A stretch of DNA of 52,387 nt. Origin: Levilactobacillus namurensis DSM 19117. Lineage in GTDB: Bacteria; Bacillota; Bacilli; Lactobacillales; Lactobacillaceae. Each line of letters begins with the position of its first letter. Position 1 is the first letter of the stretch. Shown here piece after piece: positions 16,549 to 23,238 of the stretch. The DNA lies in contig NZ_AZDT01000063.1 of the NCBI RefSeq assembly GCF_001434785.1, positions 99,206-151,592 of the forward strand, read 5' to 3'. The notes below the pieces were generated by a model, which was not told the DNA's origin, searched no databases, and worked only from the letters and a program-made list of their open reading frames with translations. Made by a program: the position numbers and the translations under genes.

Positions 16549-17873
16549 GCCCCCCGTTCCCCCTTCGTTAAGATGACCGTAAAGTAGAGCCGGCCCCGTT
16601 TTAAGGCTACCTGCAGCGAAGCGTTCGCCGTCTGGTCAATAATTTCCTTCACCGTACTGAGGCCGAGGCCGTGACTACCGCCCTTGGTGGTATACCCCGC
16701 CTCCATGATGCGGTTTAGCTTAGGCGGATCAGTCGCCGAGACGGGGTTCGCCACGGCCAACTCCACGGCGTCGGGATAATCCAGAATCGCACAGTAGATC
16801 TCGGGTAAGTCCCCCATCGGCGGTGCCTCGACCGCGTTGTCCAGCAAGACTCCCATAACCCGCAAAAGCTGGACGTTGTTCATGGGAATCGCCTGGATCG
16901 TGTCGGGGATTTCCAAGCGAAAATGCCAGCCCCGATTCTGGGCGGCTAGAATCTTCTGAAATAATAGGCTCTTCAGGGGCGGATCATTCAACCGCTGAAG
17001 GCCGTCCACTTCTAGGCCCACCAGTTGCTTGGTGGTCTGCCAGTGCTTGTCCAGTGTTTTGAAGTAGTCAGCGAGGCCCTGGTAGTCCTCCGCATCGAGG
17101 TAGTCGTCCAACCGCAACATCTGCTTCTGATAGGTCCGCTTGAAGTCCCGAATCGCCCGGACCTGGTTCGAGATCCGCCGATCATAGCGCGTCTGGAGAA
17201 TGCTCTCCTGGTAGTTGATTCGGGCGCGCTGGCGGGAGAAGAAACTTCGCAGAAAGAAGAACAGACTCAAGACGATCAACCCCACCATAAAGGATTCGAT
17301 GGCCAGGGCAAACGTCAGGAGGCCGTGGGGCAGGTCCAGCGCGTGAATGACCTGACCCGACAGACTAGCCATTAAGCCCAAGAGCACCAGGAGGGTCATG
17401 ACCGTGAGCTGTTCCTTACGGCTAAAGGCCAGTTGGGACAGGTTCCCGGGCTGGATGTGCATGGCGGCCACACCCAGAGAGATCAACGAATAGATTAGGA
17501 CCTGGACCGCTAACCGGCTGACGATGCCCCAGAAGCTGGCGGCAAACGTAGCACCCCAAATCTCAATCGTGGTCTGGAGACACAGGTCGTTGACCAGGAC
17601 CACGATCAAAGCGATTACCAGGGTCACGTTGGTGAAGATGACCACTAAATACCTGCGACGGTGCACCAGATAGCCTAACGCGGCCAATGGCGGGATGACT
17701 AACGCCCACTCTTGCCCGATGACTGCGGCCACCAAGGCCCACCATAACCATTTAAGGGGTAATAACCAGTTCTGAGGCCGGACTTCGCCCACCCAGAGGG
17801 TCCAGAACCACTGCATGGTCAGCGCCAACACGAAGTTGACCCAGAAATTCTGGTCAAACCAATGAAGCATCAC
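16545..17873 (-). CDS. Agr-type kinase with ATP-binding domain but without phospho-acceptor His
   Basis: A 442-residue membrane protein of the AgrC/HPK10 class. About six hydrophobic spans fill residues 15-210. The dimerisation helix reads IRDFKRTYQKQML (241-253), so Arg246 and Thr247 stand where the family has His and Asp. The catalytic domain looks intact: LLDNAVEA N-box at 343-350 and the glycine box GSHGLGLSTVKEI at 399-411, preceded by the usual KSLLFQKILAAQNRGW segment. It could bind ATP but not autophosphorylate in the normal way. The GTG start overlaps the regulator's stop, and its own stop overlaps the next sensor gene by ATGA. Confidence 0.85.
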   Translation of the reverse strand: MMLHWFDQNFWVNFVLALTMQWFWTLWVGEVRPQNWLLPLKWLWWALVAAVIGQEWALVIPPLAALGYLVHRRRYLVVIFTNVTLVIALIVVLVNDLCLQTTIEIWGATFAASFWGIVSRLAVQVLIYSLISLGVAAMHIQPGNLSQLAFSRKEQLTVMTLLVLLGLMASLSGQVIHALDLPHGLLTFALAIESFMVGLIVLSLFFFLRSFFSRQRARINYQESILQTRYDRRISNQVRAIRDFKRTYQKQMLRLDDYLDAEDYQGLADYFKTLDKHWQTTKQLVGLEVDGLQRLNDPPLKSLLFQKILAAQNRGWHFRLEIPDTIQAIPMNNVQLLRVMGVLLDNAVEAPPMGDLPEIYCAILDYPDAVELAVANPVSATDPPKLNRIMEAGYTTKGGSHGLGLSTVKEIIDQTANASLQVALKRGRLYFTVILTKGERGA

Positions 17874-18643
17874 GACTGATCACCTTCTCGTGATTTAAGA
17901 TACTTTTGCACCAACGTTTTGACCGCGTGAAACTTTCGGGTCGCCACGTCGGTCTGGTCGCCATTAGGAAAGATCAACCGACGTTTGTCGACGTCTAGGC
18001 CACTGACGTTGCTTAAGTTGACTAAGTAACTCTTGTCGACCCGATAGAGCTCCGGGTACTGATCCGCGATGTCTTTCAGGTAGCCCGGGAACTCGACTAA
18101 TTGATTGGCCGCGTGTACCGACACTTTATGCGGGGTCTCGGCCGTCGCAATAAAGTACACGTCCCCCATGGGCAGACTAAAGGTCCGGCCACCGATCGTA
18201 TAGCTGAAGAGGTTTTCCGTGTTCTCCAAATAAGTAGTGTAGCGCTGATATCCGTAATCGATGTTCTCCCGGATCTTCTGGTCGACCTGGTCGCGTCCCA
18301 GGTCCTTAACGATAAAGTCCATGGGTTCCACTTTCCGTTCAAAAGTCAGTAACGCCATCTCCGAATGGGTGGTCACGAAAACGATCTCCGCGAACCCTAA
18401 TTGCTGGCGCACGGCAATGGCTGCTTCTAAGCCGGTCATGTCTTCGGCTGGAAACTCAATATCCAAGAAGAATAAGGCATACTGTGGGGTGTCCGCCTGA
18501 ATCCGATCAATCAGGGCTTTGGGACTGGCCGTCGCCAGCTGGACCCGCATGTCAAAATCGTTGATCAGGATATAGCGTTGCACAACTTCCGTATAGTGTT
18601 TCAATTGTGCTGGATTATCTTCACAAAGATAAACGGCTAACAC
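17870..18643 (-). CDS. Response regulator, AgrA/LytTR type
   Basis: Two-domain regulator of 257 residues: a receiver domain with the acidic pair ED at residues 8-9, the phospho-accepting Asp61 in FFLDIEFP, and the conserved Lys in DFIVKD; then a LytTR DNA-binding domain (about 150-250) with YRVDKSYLVNLSNV. I prefer the GTG at 18643 because the product then begins VLAVYLCEDN, as in AgrA-type proteins, with AGGGGG 8 nt upstream; an ATG six codons earlier lies on the ribosome site itself. It is first in a four-gene operon with the three sensor homologues. No peptide precursor or AgrB gene is visible nearby. Confidence 0.88.
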   Translation of the reverse strand: MLAVYLCEDNPAQLKHYTEVVQRYILINDFDMRVQLATASPKALIDRIQADTPQYALFFLDIEFPAEDMTGLEAAIAVRQQLGFAEIVFVTTHSEMALLTFERKVEPMDFIVKDLGRDQVDQKIRENIDYGYQRYTTYLENTENLFSYTIGGRTFSLPMGDVYFIATAETPHKVSVHAANQLVEFPGYLKDIADQYPELYRVDKSYLVNLSNVSGLDVDKRRLIFPNGDQTDVATRKFHAVKTLVQKYLKSREGDQS

Positions 18644-18673
18644 ATAACTCACCCCCTTCACATATTCACCACT

Positions 18674-18702
18674 AATGTAACGTGAAATGGCATCGGTTGC
18701 AA
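18674..18702 (-). promoter_or_regulatory. Promoter of the regulator-sensor operon
   Basis: Minus-strand TTGCAA (18697-18702) and TACATT (18674-18679) are 17 bp apart, about 30 bp before the start codon. I see no pair of 9-bp direct repeats of the kind AgrA-type regulators bind. Confidence 0.6.
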
Positions 18703-18715
18703 TCTTTTTGACAAC

Positions 18716-18750
18716 AAAAACGGCATCGTCTCACGGACGCTACCGTTTTT
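18716..18750 (-). terminator. Bidirectional terminator upstream of the regulator operon
   Basis: AAAAACGG pairs with CCGTTTTT and GTC with GAC inside. It separates the regulator operon from the membrane-protein gene at 19046. The stretch 18751-19045 has a possible minus-strand -10 box (TATAGT near 18965) but no gene I can support. Confidence 0.65.
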
Positions 18751-19045
18751 TACAGGACTGTGTCATCTAGCGGATTGATTCGCACTCCCCCAAGTTCAGC
18801 CTCAATCCGGCTTACCGACTAGTCATACCAATATTCTCTTACTCCTCGGCACACTGTGATTAATGTCCCTATCTCTTAGATGATGGTCAAAACTACTCGC
18901 ATGGGTAGTTTCCCCGTCGAATCAGCTTATCCAACTCTCACTGACCCTTTCCAACACTGTTACTATAACATGCCCGCAATCAATCAACCGATAAGCTACA
19001 AAAACGTCAAAAAAACAACGTTAATGTGTTAAACGGACAAACAAC

Positions 19046-19465
19046 TCAATTGTGTCGTAGCAAATACGTTAAAAATCCGCCTAAAACCACCGGCGCAATG
19101 AAGGCCAGTAAGAGATCCATGGCCAAGCGCCAATACCAGGCCAACGCGGTTTTCGGGGCAGCTTGCAACTTGGTTGACCGCTGATGGGCTTTTTCGTAAA
19201 CCGACGCCGTATCGTCCGCGGCCCGGTGCTTCCGGCGCCGGTGAATCGTGGGCGCATCGACCTGGCGATGGTCTTCCAAGATGGCCCACTTGGCGAACGG
19301 GAAGCACAGCCAACTGGCCACGAAGTACCAGTCCGCCACCGTCATTCCGGGCATCAGCCGTAGTTGGGTATAGTTGAAGTGGCCTAACAAGGCAATCACG
19401 GCCGTAAACAGCAGGCCAATCCCCGCCTCTCGGGCCCAGTACTTAAAGGTTAATCGCATGTGCAT
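19046..19465 (-). CDS. Hypothetical membrane protein
   Basis: A 139-residue protein I do not recognise. Three hydrophobic segments (about 14-30, 45-63 and 112-136) flank a positively charged cytoplasmic-type stretch with HRRRKHR around residue 77. GGAAAGGAAG precedes the first of two closely spaced ATG codons (MHM), and either could be the start. It stands alone: a repeat copy lies upstream and the regulator operon begins 400 bp downstream on the same strand. Confidence 0.6.
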   Translation of the reverse strand: MHMRLTFKYWAREAGIGLLFTAVIALLGHFNYTQLRLMPGMTVADWYFVASWLCFPFAKWAILEDHRQVDAPTIHRRRKHRAADDTASVYEKAHQRSTKLQAAPKTALAWYWRLAMDLLLAFIAPVVLGGFLTYLLRHN

Positions 19466-19513
19466 GTCTTCCTTTCCGGTTCTGCGTTAAAATAAAGTTG
19501 AGATGAAACTGGT

Positions 19514-19683
19514 CGCCTTACCGGGCGTTCGACCGTCCGCGGGTTCAGACAGGGCTCAGCCGTGAAATTATTCTAAGCTGGCGTTCCTCAGCCAGCTTAG
19601 AATAAGGCCCAGCTTCGAGACCGCTCTTTGGCTCGAAGTGGTGCCCACGGCGTTCCAGCCCTGTCTGGACGCCCGGTAAGGCG
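19514..19683 (+). repeat. Three-way-junction repeat, copy C, with replaced arm 1
   Basis: Body as in copies A and B, but arm 1 is a completely different 15-bp perfect stem, TTATTCTAAGCTGGC with GCCAGCTTAGAATAA. Its left end carries CGCCTTACCGGGCG, the exact inverse of the right end CGCCCGGTAAGGCG, so the element has 14-bp terminal inverted repeats. It lies 45 bp before the greA-like gene. Confidence 0.85.
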
Positions 19684-19727
19684 AATGATCTAAACTACAC
19701 TAAACTAAATTAAACGGAGGTGCTTTG

Positions 19728-20210
19728 ATGCCTAATCAATTTAATCCGATTACTGCGGCTGGTTACCACCAGATTCAAGCGGAGATTCATGCTTTGGAGG
19801 TAGACCGGCCCAAGAGGATTGCCAGTCTGGCCGAGGCCCGGGCGCACGGTGATTTATCCGAAAATGCCGAATACAGTGCCGCCAAGCGGGACCTGCGTCA
19901 CCTGGAAAGCCGACTACGGTTCTTGAACAAACAGCTCCAATACGCCAAAGTCGTGACCCCGCAGGCCAACGACACCGTCGAACTGGGAAAATGGGTCACC
20001 CTAGACTTCTTAGACGACCACGAGACCGCGACTTATCAGCTGGTGGGCGCCGCTGAAGCGGACCTCGACGCCGGCAAAACCACCCGGGTCTCCCCATTGG
20101 GAAAGGCCATCTTCGGCCACCATCCCGGCGAGACCGTGACGGTTCAAGCACCCGCCGCCCGCTACGCCGTCAAGATTACGGCCGTCAGCCTGACCCCGCC
20201 CCAAAAATAA
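19728..20210 (+). CDS. greA: Transcript cleavage factor, GreA family
   Basis: Acts on backtracked RNA polymerase, promoting cleavage of the RNA 3' end. The protein is 160 residues, the normal GreA size. The N-terminal coiled coil carries the tip motif GDLSENAEYSAAKRD, whose acidic residues place magnesium in the polymerase active site; the C-terminal FKBP-like domain includes SPLGKAIFGHHPGETV. GGAGGTG lies 7 nt before the ATG at 19728. The N-terminus and tail are more divergent than in housekeeping GreA, so this may be a second, accessory copy. A small CCACCG/CGGTGG hairpin separates it from the next gene. Confidence 0.88.
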   Translation: MPNQFNPITAAGYHQIQAEIHALEVDRPKRIASLAEARAHGDLSENAEYSAAKRDLRHLESRLRFLNKQLQYAKVVTPQANDTVELGKWVTLDFLDDHETATYQLVGAAEADLDAGKTTRVSPLGKAIFGHHPGETVTVQAPAARYAVKITAVSLTPPQK

Positions 20211-20280
20211 GCTATGTCTCATGATAGCACAGTCCACCGCTCGTCAGAATCGAACGGTGGGTGCCAAGGAGGTTTTTTTA

Positions 20281-21240
20281 ATGAAAACTGGCTTACTCTT
20301 AGTCAACCTGGGGTCGCCCGCCACGCCGCGAACCCCGGATGTCAAACGATACCTACGTGAGTTCCTAAGTGACCCCAACGTGATCGAACTGCCTCAATGG
20401 TTCTGGCAACCCCTCCTGCGGGGTATCATCCTCCCCCTGCGCTCTTGGCGCTCCGCCACCTTCTACCAACATATCTGGACGAAAAGCGGGTCGCCATTGG
20501 TGGCCTACACCCAAATCATGACTGACCAAGTCCAACAAGCGTTGCCCGACTGGGACGTCCGCTACGCCATGACTTACGGGGAACCCCACATCGGCCCCAC
20601 GCTCCAGGCCATGGCTCAGGCGGGGTGTGAGCAAACCGTGGTCCTGCCGCTCTTCCCCCAGTACACCCAAAGCACCACGGCCCCCATCATCCACCAGGCC
20701 CAAGCTGCCGGCGTGCCCATCACCATCGTCCACCACTTCTACGACCAGCCGGCGTACCAAAAGCTCCTGGCCCAACATTTACATAGCGCCTTGCAACAGC
20801 GGGACTACGATGCGGTCCTGTTCAGCTATCACAGTATTCCCACCGCCATGGTCCGCCACGGTGACCCCTACCAGGCCGAGTGCGAAGCCACGACCGCGGG
20901 CGTGCTCAAGTACCTTCCCGAGCTCCCCGTAGCTAAAGTCACGACCACCTACCAGTCCAAGTTCGGACCGATGCCCTGGCTCAAGCCCTACTTAAAGAAT
21001 ACGTTGCTACAACTGGTCGAACTGGGTAAGCGTAACGTCCTGATCACCACGCCTTCCTTTGTAGCCGACTGTCTGGAAACCTTAGAAGAGGACAATGTCC
21101 AAAACTACCAGGCCTTCAAGGCCAGCGGGGGCGACGCCTACCAGTTGGTCCCGCCCATGAACGGTGACCCAGCGTTCAGTCAATTTCTGGCCGACCTAGC
21201 CGTTCACCAGTTGAAAGGAAGCGTTGCGCATGCCCACTAA
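20281..21240 (+). CDS. hemH: Ferrochelatase (coproporphyrin ferrochelatase type)
   Basis: Inserts ferrous iron into a porphyrin. In Gram-positive bacteria the substrate is coproporphyrin III, making coproheme. The 319-residue protein begins KTGLLLVNLGSPATP and has the metal-site His184 in SYHSIP, the YQSKFGP motif, and Glu265 in DCLETLEE. I chose the ATG at 20281, preceded by AAGGAGG. Lactobacilli generally lack the rest of heme synthesis and none is in this window, so the enzyme may act on porphyrin taken up from outside, or in reverse on heme. It overlaps mntH by 11 bp. Confidence 0.92.
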   Translation: MKTGLLLVNLGSPATPRTPDVKRYLREFLSDPNVIELPQWFWQPLLRGIILPLRSWRSATFYQHIWTKSGSPLVAYTQIMTDQVQQALPDWDVRYAMTYGEPHIGPTLQAMAQAGCEQTVVLPLFPQYTQSTTAPIIHQAQAAGVPITIVHHFYDQPAYQKLLAQHLHSALQQRDYDAVLFSYHSIPTAMVRHGDPYQAECEATTAGVLKYLPELPVAKVTTTYQSKFGPMPWLKPYLKNTLLQLVELGKRNVLITTPSFVADCLETLEEDNVQNYQAFKASGGDAYQLVPPMNGDPAFSQFLADLAVHQLKGSVAHAH

Positions 21241-22552
21241 ACCCGACCGGCCCAGTCTAGAAGAGATCAATGCCAGTGTCCGGGTCCCGAGCGTCTACGA
21301 GCCCAGCTTCTTTCAGAAATTCCTAGCCTACAGCGGACCTGGCGCCCTGGTGGCCGTGGGGTATATGGACCCCGGCAACTGGTTGACATCCCTGGCCGGT
21401 GGCAGTCAGTACCGCTACACCCTATTAGCCGTCCTCTGGATCGCCATCCTGATTGCCATGTTCATGCAGGCCCTGGCCATCAAGCTGGGGGTAGTCTCCC
21501 GGTTGGACCTGGCCCAAGCCATCGCCGGGCGCTTGACCACTAGCAGGCGTATCCTGCTCTGGCTCCTCAACGAAGTAGCCATGATGGCGACCGACTTGAC
21601 CGGTGTCTTAGGCACCGCCATTGCGTTAAAACTCCTCTTCGGCCTGCCCCTACTCTGGGGGATCCTCCTCACGATTCTGGACGTCCTGGTGGTCTTACTC
21701 TTCCTGCGTTTCGGCATCCGACGCGTGGAATTCATCGTGTTAGCTGCCATCGTGACCGTCGGCGTGATTTTTGGCTTAGAGGTCTTCCGGGCCCATCCCG
21801 CTTGGCACGCCATCGCCACCGGCCTGGTGCCCACGCCCCGGTTACTGACCCACCACGCTGAACTGGTGCTGAGCTTGGGCATCGTGGGGGCCACTATCAT
21901 GCCCCATAACTTGTACCTCCACTCATCCTTAGCCCAGAGTCGCCGCTACGATCAGCACGACCCCCGGCAAGTCACCGAAGCACTGCGGTTCGCCCGCTGG
22001 GACTCGACCGTGCACCTGATTGCGGCGCTCCTCATCAATGCGCTCCTCTTAATCTTGGGTGGCACCCTCTTCTGGCAGACCACCGGCCACCTCAGCAGTC
22101 TACAGGGCGTTTTCTACAGCCTCAAGGATCCCGCCGTGGTGGGGCACTTAGCCAGCCCAGTCATGAGTTGGCTCTTCGCCTTTGCCCTCCTGATTACCGG
22201 CCTGATTTCCTCCATCACCAGCACACTTTCGGGGCAGATCGTCATGGAAGGCTACCTCCATATTCGGTTGCCCCTCTGGCAACGGCGCCTACTGACCCGC
22301 GCGGTCACCTTGATCCCCATCCTGTTGGTCGGGGCCGTTGTGGGTTTTAACGACCAGGCCTTTGAGAACATGATTATCGACGCCCAGATTGTCCTGAGCG
22401 TAGCGCTGCCCTTCACCCTATTTCCGTTGATCCACCTGACCAGCGACCAGACCCTGATGGGCGCGCACACGAATCACCGAGCGACTCAATTCGTCGGGTA
22501 TGCGCTGGCGGGCATCATCACGATGCTTAATCTGGAATTGATTTTCGCGTAA
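21230..22552 (+). CDS. mntH: Manganese/divalent metal transporter, NRAMP family
   Basis: Proton-coupled importer of Mn2+ and related metals, 440 residues with about eleven transmembrane helices. The metal-site motif in helix 1 is GYMDPGNW (Asp47, Asn50) and in helix 6 MPHNLYLHS; both are diagnostic. I chose the ATG at 21230, with AAAGGAAG 8 nt upstream, inside the last codons of hemH. Lactobacilli accumulate high Mn2+ in place of superoxide dismutase, so this importer matters to their oxidative defence. Translation is probably coupled to ferrochelatase. Confidence 0.93.
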   Translation: MPTKPDRPSLEEINASVRVPSVYEPSFFQKFLAYSGPGALVAVGYMDPGNWLTSLAGGSQYRYTLLAVLWIAILIAMFMQALAIKLGVVSRLDLAQAIAGRLTTSRRILLWLLNEVAMMATDLTGVLGTAIALKLLFGLPLLWGILLTILDVLVVLLFLRFGIRRVEFIVLAAIVTVGVIFGLEVFRAHPAWHAIATGLVPTPRLLTHHAELVLSLGIVGATIMPHNLYLHSSLAQSRRYDQHDPRQVTEALRFARWDSTVHLIAALLINALLLILGGTLFWQTTGHLSSLQGVFYSLKDPAVVGHLASPVMSWLFAFALLITGLISSITSTLSGQIVMEGYLHIRLPLWQRRLLTRAVTLIPILLVGAVVGFNDQAFENMIIDAQIVLSVALPFTLFPLIHLTSDQTLMGAHTNHRATQFVGYALAGIITMLNLELIFA

Positions 22553-22559
22553 CGCTCAT

Positions 22560-22619
22560 CGTACTTTGGCGGTAGGTTAGTTTAGCCTATCAAAATACCC
22601 CAACCAAGTACGTTTTTTT
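22560..22619 (+). terminator. Terminator of hemH-mntH
   Basis: CGTACTT...AAGTACG closes a long hairpin with an inner GTAGGTTA/AGCCTAT stem and is followed by seven T. Confidence 0.75.
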
Positions 22620-22737
22620 ACTAAAATCAGTTATCCAAGGTATATTTATCATGTAGCGGGGGAACCGTCAGCCAGCACCACGTTTTATCGAAAGAAGTGT
22701 TCTGGCGGCAACATTATGATTATGGGGGGTAATCGTT

Positions 22738-22929
22738 ATGTTTGATATTTTGACTAGTTCTGTCACCTCTGGGCTATCCACGTTCTTTACGTTTTTGGTT
22801 CTCTTCTTCTTCGTTTACGGCCTGATTACGTTCTGTTACCATCAATGGGCCGCGCACAAGAAGCGGATGGCCAACCGGAGACTACGCGCCTGGGCTAAAC
22901 CAACTGGAATCCAGTTCTGGAAGGAATAA
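22738..22929 (+). CDS. Hypothetical single-pass membrane protein
   Basis: A 63-residue protein with one transmembrane segment (about residues 15-36) and a short basic tail (AAHKKRMANRRLRAW). GGGGGG lies about 8 nt before the ATG, and a strong terminator follows, which supports it as a real gene. I do not recognise the family. Confidence 0.6.
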   Translation: MFDILTSSVTSGLSTFFTFLVLFFFVYGLITFCYHQWAAHKKRMANRRLRAWAKPTGIQFWKE

Positions 22930-22960
22930 GTAAGCTGTCAAACTCCTGTATACGTCAACG

Positions 22961-22996
22961 ACCGTTTCAGCTTAGCCATGACTGAAACGGTTTTTA
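22961..22996 (+). terminator. Terminator of the small membrane protein gene
   Basis: ACCGTTTCAG pairs with CTGAAACGGT around an 11-nt loop, then TTTT. Confidence 0.9.
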
Positions 22997-23001
22997 TATG
23001 G

Positions 23002-23145
23002 CTTCAGCTAAAGTTATCCACCTGTTGATAACTTTAGCTGGTAATTTTTAGGATTCTAGACCATTTATCCACAGAATTATCCCCAGTATCCCCAGACGAT
23101 TCTCTGTTTTTGGGGATAACCCCCATTTAACAAGCATTATCCCCA
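23002..23145. promoter_or_regulatory. Cluster of seven DnaA-box-like sequences
   Basis: Nine-base sites close to TTATNCACA: TTATCCACC 23014-23022 (+), TTATCAACA 23023-23031 (-), TTATCCACA 23065-23073 (+, full match), TTATCCCCA 23077-23085 (+), GTATCCCCA 23086-23094 (+), TTATCCCCA 23111-23119 (-) and TTATCCCCA 23137-23145 (+). The first two sit in the arms of a 14-bp perfect hairpin (CAGCTAAAGTTATC with GATAACTTTAGCTG, 23005-23040) followed by ATTTTT, which could also terminate transcription. No gene overlaps. Confidence 0.65.
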
Positions 23146-23154
23146 AGTAACCAA

Positions 23155-23207
23155 AAAGGACACGGTCAGCCAACGTCGTAACGCTGGACAACCGTGTCCT
23201 TTATTTT
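23155..23207 (-). terminator. Terminator of the phosphoketolase gene
   Basis: AAAGGACACGGT pairs perfectly with ACCGTGTCCTTT across a loop that contains a further CAGC/GCTG pair. It is T-rich on both sides and may work in both directions. Confidence 0.85.
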
Positions 23208-23238
23208 AATTAAGATGCATTCGGAACTTATTCCGTAA

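Noticed and set aside
13885-18661. Calling the three sensors a simple tandem duplication of one functional kinase
   Set aside because: The key motifs are lost in a complementary way, not at random, and the ATP-binding member differs over its whole N-terminal half.
18880-19032. 50-codon frame near the Agr-type operon, considered as a signal peptide precursor
   Set aside because: No ribosome site, no hydrophobic or amphipathic leader, no double-glycine or AgrD-type features, and plus-strand location with no promoter.
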